A stretch of 64,000 bases of DNA from DATAAP01 sp041690495. Its GTDB lineage: Bacteria; Pseudomonadota; Alphaproteobacteria; CACIAM-22H2. The stretch spans positions 124,001 to 188,000 of the forward strand of contig JAWLHE010000010.1 in assembly GCA_041690495.1 (NCBI GenBank), in the 5' to 3' direction. The position numbers were made by a program, and so were the translations under genes. Shown here in pieces: positions 7,558 to 15,291 of this stretch (positions within the stretch are counted from its first letter, which is position 1; the number at the start of each line of letters is the position of its first letter). The notes beneath the pieces were generated by a model. The model saw only the letters and a program-made list of their open reading frames with translations, was not told where the DNA came from and did not search any database.

Positions 7558-8599
7558 ACGCTCCGCCGTTGGCTGCGCCGTCGCGGCTGGCCCGATCGGC
7601 CGTGGTGAAAAACGGATCGGCGTGACAGTCGCCGTCGCGGACGCCCAGCGTGTGCGCCGCAGCCGTCACGGTTTCAACCATGGGCGGCGGCCCGGCGATG
7701 TAGGTCTTCCATCCGCTCAGGTCGGAATGGTCGGCGCGGATCGCGTCGGCCACGAACCCCGTGCGCCGCGACGTCTCATGGCTCGCGACGCTGGAGAGCA
7801 CGGGGATGTATTCGAGATTCGGATGCGACCGGGTGAGCGCCTCGAACCGATCCACGAGATACAGGTCGCGCTCCGTGCGCGCACCGAAATAGACGGCGAT
7901 CCTCTGCCGCATTCCCAGCTGCAGGGCGGTCTCGACGATGGACGCGATGGGCGCGAGGCCGGAGCCGCCGGCGACCGCCAGGACAGGGGCCTCATGCTCG
8001 TGACGCAGATAGGAGACGCCGTACGGGCCGCGCACGGTCACCGGCTGGCCGACGAGATCGGCCCGATGAACCAGGGAGCTTACGATGCCGTTCGGAACGT
8101 GGCGGATATGGAATGTCAGGTTCTCGTCGCCAGGCCGGTTCGCCATCGAATAGTCGCGCGAGGGTGCCCCGGGAAATGTGAGATTGGCGAATTGTCCGGC
8201 GGAAAAGGCCAGTGGCTGCTCGCCATCGCGAAAGCCGACCCGGACGATCAGGATGTCGTGCGTCGCGCGTTCGGTGGCGATCACATGTCCGGTGAGTGTG
8301 CGCAGCGGGTGGCGGGGAGCCTCGCTGTCTTCGCCGAATTGAACGACGCAGTCGGTGCGGGGGACTGCGCGGCAGGCAAGAATCAGGCCGGCATGCCGTT
8401 CCGCATCGCTCAACGCGAGTTCGGAATAACCGGAGAGGTCCACCTCCCCGGAAATGAGGTGCGTCTTGCACGCACCGCACATGCCGGAGTGACAGCCGAA
8501 GGGGTAGTCAAGCCCCGCGTCAAGTGCGGCATCGAGGATCGTCGTTGAGGCGGGGCAATCGACGAGCGCCTGGCGGTTCACCACGTTGATCTTCGGCAT
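7556..8599 (-). CDS. Ferredoxin-FAD-NAD(P)H reductase, probable Rieske oxygenase partner
   Basis: The 347-residue protein has an N-terminal plant-type [2Fe-2S] domain with C36, C41, C44 and C76. An FNR-type FAD domain (RDYSMAN at 148-154) and an NAD domain (GGSGLAPI at 211-218, then AGPPPMVE) follow. This is the layout of one-protein reductases of two-component oxygenases (BenC-like); CntB/GbcB-type reductases instead carry the ferredoxin at the C-terminus. The ATG at 8599 gives MPKINVV directly ahead of the ferredoxin domain; upstream in-frame sequence runs through the tRNA and is not coding. It is convergent with the importer operon and is the only electron carrier near the Rieske gene. Confidence 0.92.
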   Translation of the reverse strand: MPKINVVNRQALVDCPASTTILDAALDAGLDYPFGCHSGMCGACKTHLISGEVDLSGYSELALSDAERHAGLILACRAVPRTDCVVQFGEDSEAPRHPLRTLTGHVIATERATHDILIVRVGFRDGEQPLAFSAGQFANLTFPGAPSRDYSMANRPGDENLTFHIRHVPNGIVSSLVHRADLVGQPVTVRGPYGVSYLRHEHEAPVLAVAGGSGLAPIASIVETALQLGMRQRIAVYFGARTERDLYLVDRFEALTRSHPNLEYIPVLSSVASHETSRRTGFVADAIRADHSDLSGWKTYIAGPPPMVETVTAAAHTLGVRDGDCHADPFFTTADRASRDGAANGGA

Positions 8600-8869
8600 G
8601 TTTGTCGGGAGCACCCTTGGGCGAAATGGGTTCCGGTGTGACCGTGCGAATGCTACCGTATTGCGATGGATCGGCCAACGAAAACGGGCCTGATCGCAAT
8701 AAAGCTGGCGCAGATTGCCTCGACCCTGAGGGGCGTGTCGTACAGGGCTGTGACAGCCCGTGCGCGGGTCATGTACGGCTCGACGGGTGCCAACGAGACG
8801 CCGCACCGGAAGGACGATAGCGCACCCGGCGTCGACGACGGGCCGGCCGATCGACAGACCCGGAAAAGC
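8600..8869. other. Intergenic region upstream of the reductase gene
   Basis: These 270 bases between the reductase start and the tRNA 3' end have no convincing gene. A short hairpin, GGGCTG and CAGCCC with a 3-nt loop, lies at 8745-8759. I see no copy of the TetR operator found at 2107 and 2860. The reductase promoter should be here. A small open frame at 8602-8820 has no recognisable protein. Confidence 0.5.
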
Positions 8870-8943
8870 TGGAGCGGGTGAAGGGAATCGAACCCTCGTC
8901 GTAAGCTTGGGAAGCTTCTGCTCTACCATTGAGCTACACCCGC
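8870..8943 (-). tRNA. tRNA-Gly (anticodon CCC)
   Basis: On the minus strand the sequence starts GCGGGTGTAGCTCAATGG, has the anticodon loop TTCCCAA (anticodon CCC), a T-arm with GGTTCGATTCC, a 7-bp acceptor stem closing with CACCCGC, discriminator T and an encoded CCA. The top anticodon-stem pair is a G-A mismatch; the other four pair. It decodes GGG. Confidence 0.95.
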
Positions 8944-9005
8944 GCCCGACGAGTCTTATAGAAAATGGCGGGCCAAGGTGCAAGACGCCCCAGCGTACGG
9001 GAACC

Positions 9006-9611
9006 ATGATCAAGCCGACCTCCCAACCGGAATTGCCGTTTGCCCCGGGCGAGCACCGCGGCGAGCGGATCGCAGGCGCGGACCGGCGCCCAGTCCTGAC
9101 CATCGGCCATTCGACCGGCAGCAGCGACGGGCTGATCGCGCGCCTGGTGCAGCACGGCGTCGGACTGCTGGCCGACGTGCGCGCCTTCCCGCGGTCGCGC
9201 CGCAACCCGCAGTTCAACATCGACGTCCTGCCCCGGGCGCTGGCCGAAACCGGCATCGGCTACCGTCATCTCGCGGCACTCGGCGGGCGGCGCAGCCCGC
9301 GACCGGATTCTGCGAACGCTGCTTGGCGCGAGCCGGGCTTTCGCGGCTTCGCCGACTACATGGAGACGCCTGCTTTCGCCGAGGCGCTCGCGGGGCTGCT
9401 GGCGCTCGCCGGGCAGCAGAGCGTCGCCATCATGTGCGCGGAGGCCCAGCCTTGGCGGTGCCACCGCTCGCTGATCGCCGACGCGCTGGTGGCACGGGGC
9501 GTGGCGGTCGAGCACATCATGGGAAAGGAACGGCGCCGGTTACATCGCCTGCCGCCGTTCGCGCGGGTGGCGGACCAGCGTGTCAGCTATCCCGCCGTGC
9601 TTACCGAATGA
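9006..9611 (+). CDS. DUF488 family protein
   Basis: The 201-residue protein shows the DUF488 signature: TIGHSTGSSDGLIARL at about residues 31-46, LLADVRAFPRSRRNPQFN, a middle YRHLAALGGRRSP, and near the end IMCAEAQPWRCHRSLIADAL. The conserved Cys in MCAE and the CHR motif are present. Family members are small and mostly uncharacterised; some are thought to act in nucleic-acid or stress biology. The ATG at 9006 is chosen because upstream sequence is the tRNA. It stands alone between the tRNA and the radical SAM gene. Confidence 0.85.
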   Translation: MIKPTSQPELPFAPGEHRGERIAGADRRPVLTIGHSTGSSDGLIARLVQHGVGLLADVRAFPRSRRNPQFNIDVLPRALAETGIGYRHLAALGGRRSPRPDSANAAWREPGFRGFADYMETPAFAEALAGLLALAGQQSVAIMCAEAQPWRCHRSLIADALVARGVAVEHIMGKERRRLHRLPPFARVADQRVSYPAVLTE

Positions 9612-9626
9612 CGCGTCCTGCCCTAC

Positions 9627-9644
9627 ACGAAATTTTTATTTCGT
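9627..9644. repeat. Short palindrome downstream of the DUF488 gene
   Basis: ACGAAAT and ATTTCGT form a perfect 7-bp inverted repeat with a TTTT loop. It lies 15 bp after the DUF488 stop and about 75 bp before the radical SAM gene. It could be a weak terminator or a protein site; there is no following T-run on the plus strand. Confidence 0.35.
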
Positions 9645-9718
9645 CCGACGCCCGTGATGGTGCCATGGTCTCGACCGGAGCTGAATCGTCCTTATGTGCG
9701 GCTCCGACATAGGCACCC

Positions 9719-10678
9719 ATGAAGAACGCGTCCGCCGTTGCTCCGCCCAGACTCGATCCGCGCAAGTTCCGGAACCCGCATGTCACCGCCAGAGGCGAGC
9801 GCCGCGCCGCCGTTGCGCTCAGGGCGTTGGAGACGCTCTGGTTCAACACCGGCACGCTCTGCAACCTGACCTGCCGGAACTGCTACATCGAATCCTCGCC
9901 CACGAATGACCGGCTCGTCTATCTGAGCGCGGCCGAGGTCCGTGACTATCTCGACGAGATTGCCCGCGACCATCTGCAAACACGCGAGATCGGTTTCACC
10001 GGCGGCGAGCCGTTCATGAATCGCGAATTGCCGGAAATGCTCGGCGAATGCCTCCGCCGCGGCTTCCGCGTGCTGGTTCTGACCAATGCGATGAAGCCGA
10101 TGATGAAGGTCCGCGATGCGCTGCTCGCCGTCCGCGGGGGCCATGGCGATCGGCTCGTGATTCGCGTCTCCCTCGACCACTACGCGCGCGACCTGCACGA
10201 GCTCGAACGCGGCCCGCGATCCTGGTCTCCGGCGCTGGACGGCCTGTTGTGGCTGGCCCGGAACGGTTTCAACATCCATGTGGCGGGACGCACCTTCTCG
10301 GGCCAGGCGGAGGCGGATATCCGCCGGGGATTCGCGCGGCTGTTTGCCGAGCACGGAATTCCGGTCGATGCATTCGACCCGGTTCGCCTCGTGCTCTTTC
10401 CGGAGATGGACAAGTCGGCCGACGTTCCGGAGATCACCGAGGCGTGCTGGGGCATCCTCGGAAAGTCGCCGGACGCGATGATGTGCGCCACCTCGCGCAT
10501 GGTCGTGAAGCGGCAGGGCGCCGCGCGGCCGGTTGTGATCGCGTGCACGCTGCTGCCCTATGATCCGCAGTTCGAACTCGGCCACACGCTGGCGGAAGCC
10601 TCCGGGGCCGTCGCGCTGAACCATCCGCACTGTTCAAGGTTCTGCGTGCTCGGCGGCGGCTCATGCAGCACGGGCTGA
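9719..10678 (+). CDS. Radical SAM protein
   Basis: The 319-residue protein binds a [4Fe-4S] cluster through C48-x3-C52-x2-C55 (CNLTCRNC) and S-adenosylmethionine through TGGEPF at 94-99. The C-terminus holds C305, C309 and C316 in HPHCSRFC and GGSC, with another Cys in ACTLLPYD. These could hold an auxiliary cluster, though the spacing is not a textbook SPASM. Its 3' end overlaps the metallophosphoesterase start by 16 bp, so the two are translated together. I do not recognise a characterised family member. The pairing suggests modification of a small molecule, peptide or RNA; function unknown. Confidence 0.9.
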   Translation: MKNASAVAPPRLDPRKFRNPHVTARGERRAAVALRALETLWFNTGTLCNLTCRNCYIESSPTNDRLVYLSAAEVRDYLDEIARDHLQTREIGFTGGEPFMNRELPEMLGECLRRGFRVLVLTNAMKPMMKVRDALLAVRGGHGDRLVIRVSLDHYARDLHELERGPRSWSPALDGLLWLARNGFNIHVAGRTFSGQAEADIRRGFARLFAEHGIPVDAFDPVRLVLFPEMDKSADVPEITEACWGILGKSPDAMMCATSRMVVKRQGAARPVVIACTLLPYDPQFELGHTLAEASGAVALNHPHCSRFCVLGGGSCSTG

Positions 10679-11586
10679 GCCCTGCGCCGGAGGGGCGTGC
10701 CGAGCTTGGCGCCCTCGAGGGCCCGGTCCTCGTCTTCGGCGGTCCTTACGGCAACCTGGAGGCCACGCGCGCCCTGATCGGCGCTGCGCGGGGTCTTGGC
10801 ATCCCGGCGTCGCGCGCGATTTGCACCGGAGACATCGTCGCCTACGCGGCGGATCCGCAGGCGGTCGCCGACCTGTTGCGCGACTGGGGCTGCGCGATCG
10901 TGATGGGGAATTGCGAGGAGTCGCTGGCGTACGACGCCGCCGATTGCGGCTGCGGCTTCGCCGCGGACTCGGCCTGCGCCGCGCTGTCAGGACAGTGGTT
11001 TGGCGCGACCCGCCGCGACCTCGACGATGGGACGAGGCGCTGGATGGGCACGCTGCCGCAGCGCATCGACTTCACGGTGGATGGCCGACGTTTCGCGGCG
11101 ATTCACGGCGGGGTGTCGCGCATCAACCAGTTCATATTCGCCTCGACGTCTGCCGTCGAGATGGCGGAGCAGATTGCGTCTGCGGACGTCGACGGCATCG
11201 TCGCCGGTCATTGCGGCATTCCGTTCTCACGGCTCGTCGGCGGCCGCCTCTGGCATAATGCCGGGGCCATCGGCATGCCGGCAAACGACGGGACCGCGCG
11301 GACCTGGTTCAGCGTGCTGACGCCATGTGCCGACGGAGTCCGCATTGCGCATCATGCGCTCGACTACGATCATCGCGCCGCCGCGGCGAAAATCCGTATG
11401 CGCGGCTATCCCGCGGCCTATGCCGCTGCGCTGCTCGACGGGTTGTGGCCGTCCTGCGACGTTCTGCCCGGCGCCGAGAAGAGGATGCGTGGCGCGCCGC
11501 TTGCGCCGCGCGGGATCCTCTGGCCGACGGCGGCAGAGCGCGCTGCGCGGCCGCAACTTGACAGCGAAGGCATCGCCGCCTTATAG
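10663..11586 (+). CDS. Metallophosphoesterase-like protein with altered metal site
   Basis: The 307-residue protein has a calcineurin-like phosphoesterase layout: motif II CTGD (D57), motif III GNCE (N83), H148 in AIHGG and GHCGIPF (H183). Motif I, normally SDIHGN, is GGPYGN at 26-31, so the usual Asp and His metal ligands are Gly and Tyr. It may bind one metal or act on a different substrate. The ATG at 10663 lies within the end of the radical SAM gene. The SAM-II riboswitch of metZ starts just after its stop. Confidence 0.8.
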   Translation: MQHGLSPAPEGRAELGALEGPVLVFGGPYGNLEATRALIGAARGLGIPASRAICTGDIVAYAADPQAVADLLRDWGCAIVMGNCEESLAYDAADCGCGFAADSACAALSGQWFGATRRDLDDGTRRWMGTLPQRIDFTVDGRRFAAIHGGVSRINQFIFASTSAVEMAEQIASADVDGIVAGHCGIPFSRLVGGRLWHNAGAIGMPANDGTARTWFSVLTPCADGVRIAHHALDYDHRAAAAKIRMRGYPAAYAAALLDGLWPSCDVLPGAEKRMRGAPLAPRGILWPTAAERAARPQLDSEGIAAL

Positions 11587-11593
11587 ACGTGTT

Positions 11594-11653
11594 CCGTGGT
11601 GATTTGAGCCGACCGGCTTGCGGGCCACGTTAAAGAATCCGCTAAAAGGTCGG
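11594..11653 (+). ncRNA. SAM-II (SAM-alpha) riboswitch
   Basis: The sequence carries the SAM-II consensus: CGTGGTGATTTG at 11595-11606, CCACGTTAAAG at 11625-11635 and CGCTAAAAGG ending at 11649. P1 forms between 11595-11599 and 11625-11629, and a pseudoknot between CCGACC (11609-11614) and GGTCGG (11648-11653). The class binds S-adenosylmethionine and turns off methionine genes. Here it precedes metZ. The pseudoknot strand overlaps a GGAGG at 11652-11656 just ahead of a four-codon ORF, so SAM binding could hide a ribosome-binding site. Confidence 0.93.
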
Positions 11654-11659
11654 AGGCGC

Positions 11660-11674
11660 ATGAAGCAGCCCTGA
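11660..11674 (+). CDS. Possible four-codon leader ORF (MKQP)
   Basis: ATG AAG CAG CCC TGA starts 3 nt after a GGAGG (11652-11656) that overlaps the SAM-II pseudoknot, and ends inside the first arm of the following terminator. A ribosome here could stop the terminator from folding when SAM is low. Whether it is translated is unproven; the spacing from GGAGG to the ATG is short. Confidence 0.35.
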   Translation: MKQP

Positions 11675-11696
11675 CCCGATCGGTCGGGGCTTTTTT
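11667..11696 (+). terminator. Intrinsic terminator in the metZ leader
   Basis: AGCCC-T-GACC pairs with GGTC-G-GGGCT around a short loop and is followed directly by six T (11691-11696). It lies between the SAM-II aptamer and the metZ start at 11716, so it probably acts as an attenuator and may release the riboswitch as a short RNA. Confidence 0.85.
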
Positions 11697-11715
11697 GTTG
11701 CGAAAGGGCTGTGTC

Positions 11716-12933
11716 ATGGCCGACGGTGAGATTCCCCGCAAGAAACCGGGCGCGGCGGCGCAGTGGCGTCCGCGCACACGCGCGATCCGCGGCGGCCTGT
11801 CGCGCTCCCACAATCGGGAAACCGCCGAGGCGATCTACCTCACGTCCGGATTCGTCTACGATTCGGCAGAGGAGGCGGAGGACGCGTTCAGCTCCCGGCG
11901 CGACACGCGCTTCGTCTATTCGCGCTACGGCAATCCGACCGTGGCGATGTTCGAAGAGCGGCTGCGCCTGATCGAGGGCGCCGATGCGTGCTGCGCCACG
12001 TCGAGCGGCATGGCTGCGGTGTTCGCTGCACTGATGTGCCAGCTGCGCGCCGGCGACCGCGTCGTTGCGAGCCGCGCGCTGTTCGGATCGTGCCAGTATA
12101 TCGTCGCGGAGCTGCTGCCGCGCTACGGCGTCGAAACCGCTTTCGTCGACGGGGCGGATCTCGGTCAATGGGTGGCAGCGCTCGACCGCCCGACCAAGGC
12201 GGTGTTCCTCGAGACGCCGTCGAACCCGATGCTGGAGATCGTCGATCTCGCGCGCGTTGCGGAGCTCGCGCATCGCGTCGGCGCGCGGGTCGTCGTCGAC
12301 AACGTCTTTGCAACGCCGCTGCTGCAGCGGCCGCTCGCACTCGGCGCCGATATCGTTGTCTATTCGGCAACCAAGCATATCGATGGCCACGGCCGCACGC
12401 TCGGCGGCGCAATTCTCGGGCCGGCCGAGTACGTCGAAACCGACCTCAAGCCCTTCCTGAAGCATACCGGTCCGGCGTTGAGCCCTTTCAATGCCTGGGC
12501 GCTGCTGAAGGGCCTCGAGACGCTCGAGATCAGGCTCGACGCCCAGTGTCGCAGCGCCGAACGCATCGCCCGGTTCCTGGAAAAGCACCCCGCGGTAGCG
12601 CGCGTCCGCTATCCGACGCTCGACTCCCACCCGCAGAAGGCGCTTGCCGCCAAGCAGATGAGCGGCGGCGGCAGCGTGGTGACGTTCTCGCTGGCCGGCG
12701 GCAAGGAGGCGGCTTTCCGCTGCCTCGATGCGCTGACGGTGGTGGACATCTCGAACAATCTCGGCGATTCCAAGAGCTTGGCCTGTCATCCCGCGACCAC
12801 GACGCATCAGCGCCTTACTGCGGAGGAGCGAGCGCAGCTCGGCATCGACGACGGCGTCATTCGCCTGTCGGTCGGGCTCGAGGATCCGGCCGATCTGGAG
12901 GAGGATATCGACCGCGCGCTCGCAGCGCTCTGA
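11716..12933 (+). CDS. metZ: O-succinylhomoserine sulfhydrylase
   Basis: The 405-residue PLP enzyme of the Cys/Met metabolism family makes homocysteine from O-succinylhomoserine and sulfide. Visible motifs are SRYGNPTV, the cofactor region ATSSGMAAVFA, ETPSNP, and the PLP lysine in YSATKHIDGHGR. The C-terminal TTTHQRLTAEERAQLGI is typical of MetZ. The ATG at 11716 has AAGGG 7 nt upstream. A SAM-II riboswitch and attenuator in the leader show feedback control by S-adenosylmethionine. Confidence 0.95.
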   Translation: MADGEIPRKKPGAAAQWRPRTRAIRGGLSRSHNRETAEAIYLTSGFVYDSAEEAEDAFSSRRDTRFVYSRYGNPTVAMFEERLRLIEGADACCATSSGMAAVFAALMCQLRAGDRVVASRALFGSCQYIVAELLPRYGVETAFVDGADLGQWVAALDRPTKAVFLETPSNPMLEIVDLARVAELAHRVGARVVVDNVFATPLLQRPLALGADIVVYSATKHIDGHGRTLGGAILGPAEYVETDLKPFLKHTGPALSPFNAWALLKGLETLEIRLDAQCRSAERIARFLEKHPAVARVRYPTLDSHPQKALAAKQMSGGGSVVTFSLAGGKEAAFRCLDALTVVDISNNLGDSKSLACHPATTTHQRLTAEERAQLGIDDGVIRLSVGLEDPADLEEDIDRALAAL

Positions 12934-13111
12934 GCGGCGCCCGGGCAGGAGACAAGCTTGACGGAGGTGGCGCGTGTGATTCCCGCGCCGGTTTCGGGTA
13001 TCCCATGGCGGGAGGTAATGGGGAACCGAGTCGTGTCTGCCGCGTTCAGGAGCTTAGCCGTGGCTTCCGCGTTGGCGACGGCCCTTGCCAATTCCACAAG
13101 GGGATCGAAAG

Positions 13112-13981
13112 ATGGATCGCAAACTAATTATCGGCACCCTCGCGGGCTGCCTGGTCGTTCTCGGCGCATGCGCGAAGGAGCAGCGTGCGCAGCAGACCCA
13201 GCAACAGAGCGCCAGCACTGACTTTACGCGCGAGCTCGCTCGGCAGTATTACGGTTATTCGGATCAGCAGCGGCTCCAGGCATGGGATTACGGTGCCGCC
13301 AATTATTTCAACCGCAAGGGGGACCGGGCTGCGCGTGGCGAGGCGATCGCGCCCGAGACACCCGGCGAAGGCTGGCGCCCGCGCAACACGGAGGTCCGTA
13401 ACGATGTCGTCGCCGCGCGACAGCGCCTGACCTCGGCGCTGCAATCGGCCGCGCCGACTCGCGCGCCGGTGCCGCTTGCGCGTGCCCAGGTTCGCTACGA
13501 TTGCTGGCTCGAGCACACCGATGATCCGGTCCATGCGGTTCAGGGCGAATGGCTGAACCGGAAGCTGCAGGAATGCCGCAGCGAGTTTGAAGCGGCGATG
13601 GCCGAGGTCGACAATGCGATGCGTCCGGTGGCTGCGGCCCAGCCGCCGCGCGAGCAGTCGTTCCTGGTCTTCTTCGACTTCGATCGCGCCGAAGTCACGC
13701 CTCAGGGCCAGGCCGTCATCCAGCGTGCCATCGAAACCTATCGCCGCGGCGGCACCGCGCGAATCGTCGCGACCGGGCATGCCGACCGTGCCGGCCCCGA
13801 GGACTACAACCAGGTCCTCTCGGCGCGCCGCGCAGATTCCGTTCGCGAGGCCTTGGCCCGCAGCGGCGTGCCGTCGACTCAGGTTTCGACCAGCGCGCGC
13901 GGCGAGGCGCAACCGCTGGTACCGACTGCGGACGGGGAGCGCGAGCCGCAGAACCGGCGGGTCGAGATCGTCATTCAGTAG
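13112..13981 (+). CDS. OmpA family lipoprotein
   Basis: The 289-residue protein begins with a signal peptide ending in a lipobox (VVLGAC, Cys about residue 19), so it should be lipidated. The N-terminal half is charged and Gln-rich. The C-terminal OmpA/MotB peptidoglycan-binding domain (about residues 185-289) has FFDFDRAEVTPQGQAVI, GHADRAGPEDYNQVLSARRADSV and ENRRVEI-like EPQNRRVEIVIQ. It probably tethers the outer membrane to peptidoglycan. The start at 13112 places the signal peptide at the N-terminus. A strong terminator follows. Confidence 0.88.
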   Translation: MDRKLIIGTLAGCLVVLGACAKEQRAQQTQQQSASTDFTRELARQYYGYSDQQRLQAWDYGAANYFNRKGDRAARGEAIAPETPGEGWRPRNTEVRNDVVAARQRLTSALQSAAPTRAPVPLARAQVRYDCWLEHTDDPVHAVQGEWLNRKLQECRSEFEAAMAEVDNAMRPVAAAQPPREQSFLVFFDFDRAEVTPQGQAVIQRAIETYRRGGTARIVATGHADRAGPEDYNQVLSARRADSVREALARSGVPSTQVSTSARGEAQPLVPTADGEREPQNRRVEIVIQ

Positions 13982-13996
13982 CCGCGCGGGGCTGAG

Positions 13997-14034
13997 CAGG
14001 GGCGCGCCTCGCAAGGGCGCGCCCCTGCCTTTTT
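13997..14034 (+). terminator. Intrinsic terminator after the OmpA-like gene
   Basis: A perfect 12-bp stem (CAGGGGCGCGCC at 13997-14008 with GGCGCGCCCCTG at 14016-14027) is followed by CC and five T (14030-14034), a classic rho-independent terminator. Confidence 0.9.
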
Positions 14035-14168
14035 ACGGCGCACGGCGTGGCCCGCATGCGCTGCTTGGCCGTGTCCGCTGCGGATCGGTATGCTGGACAA
14101 AGCTTTTGCAGCATCTAGAATTGGCATGCGACCGCCACCGTTGGCTGTCGCCCATGCTATTCCGAGTT

Positions 14169-14561
14169 ATGTACAGCGAAACGACCCGCTCCATCCGCGT
14201 CACGGTCAAGCCGGTGTATCTGGAAGACCAGTCCTCGCCCGGCGAGAACCATTACGTATGGGCATACCACGTGCGCATCGAGAATCTCGGCAGGGGCGTC
14301 GTGCAGCTGCGCAACCGCTACTGGCGCATCACCGACTCGTTCGGGCGGGTGCAGGAAGTGCGTGGCGCAGGGGTCGTGGGGGAACAGCCGGTGCTCAAGC
14401 CCGGCGAGGCGTTCGAGTACACGAGCGGCACGCCGCTGCACACGCCCTCGGGCATCATGGTAGGGGCGTACCAGATGGAAACGCCGGAGGGCGAGCGATT
14501 CGACGTTGCGGTTCCGGCATTCTCGCTCGACAGTCCGCACCAGAAAGTCCAACTCAACTAG
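14169..14561 (+). CDS. apaG: ApaG protein
   Basis: The 130-residue protein matches ApaG over its length: MYSETTRSIRVTVKPVYLEDQSSP at the start, YHVRIENLG, LRNRYWRITDSFG, VVGEQPVLKPGEAFEYTSG and PAFSLDSP. The fold is an immunoglobulin-like FN3 domain; the function is not firmly settled, with links to Co2+ resistance and Mg2+ efflux. An in-frame ATG at 14154 would add five residues; 14169 fits family length better. folE follows after 13 bp. Confidence 0.93.
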   Translation: MYSETTRSIRVTVKPVYLEDQSSPGENHYVWAYHVRIENLGRGVVQLRNRYWRITDSFGRVQEVRGAGVVGEQPVLKPGEAFEYTSGTPLHTPSGIMVGAYQMETPEGERFDVAVPAFSLDSPHQKVQLN

Positions 14562-14574
14562 CGACGGGAAGACA

Positions 14575-15240
14575 GTGAAGATCTCCTCCTCCGCAGGGTC
14601 GGCCCTGAAGCCGGCACCGCGCGGCCCAGCAGCCGTGACACAGATGCCGAAACCGAGCCGCGAGGAAGCGGAGGCGGCGGTGCGCACGCTGATCCGATGG
14701 GCGGGCGACGACCCCGATCGCGAGGGCCTGGTCAGCACCCCGTCGCGCGTCGTGCGCGCCTTCGAGGAATGGTTCGACGGCTACAATTCGGACCCGGTGG
14801 AATTCCTGCAGCGGACTTTCAAGGAGACCGAGGGATATGACGAGATGGTCGTCCTGCGCGACATCCGCTTCGAATCCTTCTGCGAGCATCACATCGCGCC
14901 GATCATCGGCGTCGCGCATATCGCTTATCTGCCCGATCACCGCGTCATCGGAATCTCGAAGCTGGCGCGGCTCATCGAGGTGTATGCGAAGCGGCTGCAG
15001 ATCCAGGAAAAGATGACCGCGCAGATCGCCAATACGCTGAATGACGTGCTCATGCCCAAAGGCGTGGCGGTGGTGCTCGAGGCCACGCACCAGTGCATGA
15101 CCACGCGCGGCATTCACAAGTCGGGCGTTTCCATGGTCACCAGCCGCATGCTCGGCGCGTTTCGGGACGATCAGGCGACCCGACGCGAGTTTCTGGCGAT
15201 GATCGGCAACCCGCGTAACGGGGCGGTTTCCCGCGGCTGA
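14575..15240 (+). CDS. folE: GTP cyclohydrolase I
   Basis: The enzyme opens GTP to 7,8-dihydroneopterin triphosphate, the first step to folate and other pterins. The zinc ligands are in FCEHH and HQCMTTRG, with family segments STPSRVVRAFEEWF and ISKLARLIEVYAKRLQIQE. A GTG at 14575 with GACGGGAAG upstream gives 221 residues; an ATG at 14644 would give 198 and also keep the domain, so the start is open. It is close behind apaG and 51 bp ahead of trkH. Confidence 0.95.
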   Translation: MKISSSAGSALKPAPRGPAAVTQMPKPSREEAEAAVRTLIRWAGDDPDREGLVSTPSRVVRAFEEWFDGYNSDPVEFLQRTFKETEGYDEMVVLRDIRFESFCEHHIAPIIGVAHIAYLPDHRVIGISKLARLIEVYAKRLQIQEKMTAQIANTLNDVLMPKGVAVVLEATHQCMTTRGIHKSGVSMVTSRMLGAFRDDQATRREFLAMIGNPRNGAVSRG

Positions 15241-15291
15241 TCGGCGCTAGAATTCGCCCAGCGCAAGAAAACGCGAGAAGGGGGAAATCGC

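Noticed and set aside
8602..8820. Small open frame between the reductase and tRNA genes
   Set aside because: No recognisable protein or ribosome-binding site; two frames are open in the same place, as expected at this GC content.
8870..8943. tRNA-Gly as a possible integration site
   Set aside because: No integrase, direct repeat of the tRNA 3' end or change in base use was seen on either side.
11763..13127. Second long plus-strand frame over metZ
   Set aside because: Shifted frame of metZ, rich in Arg, with no domain.
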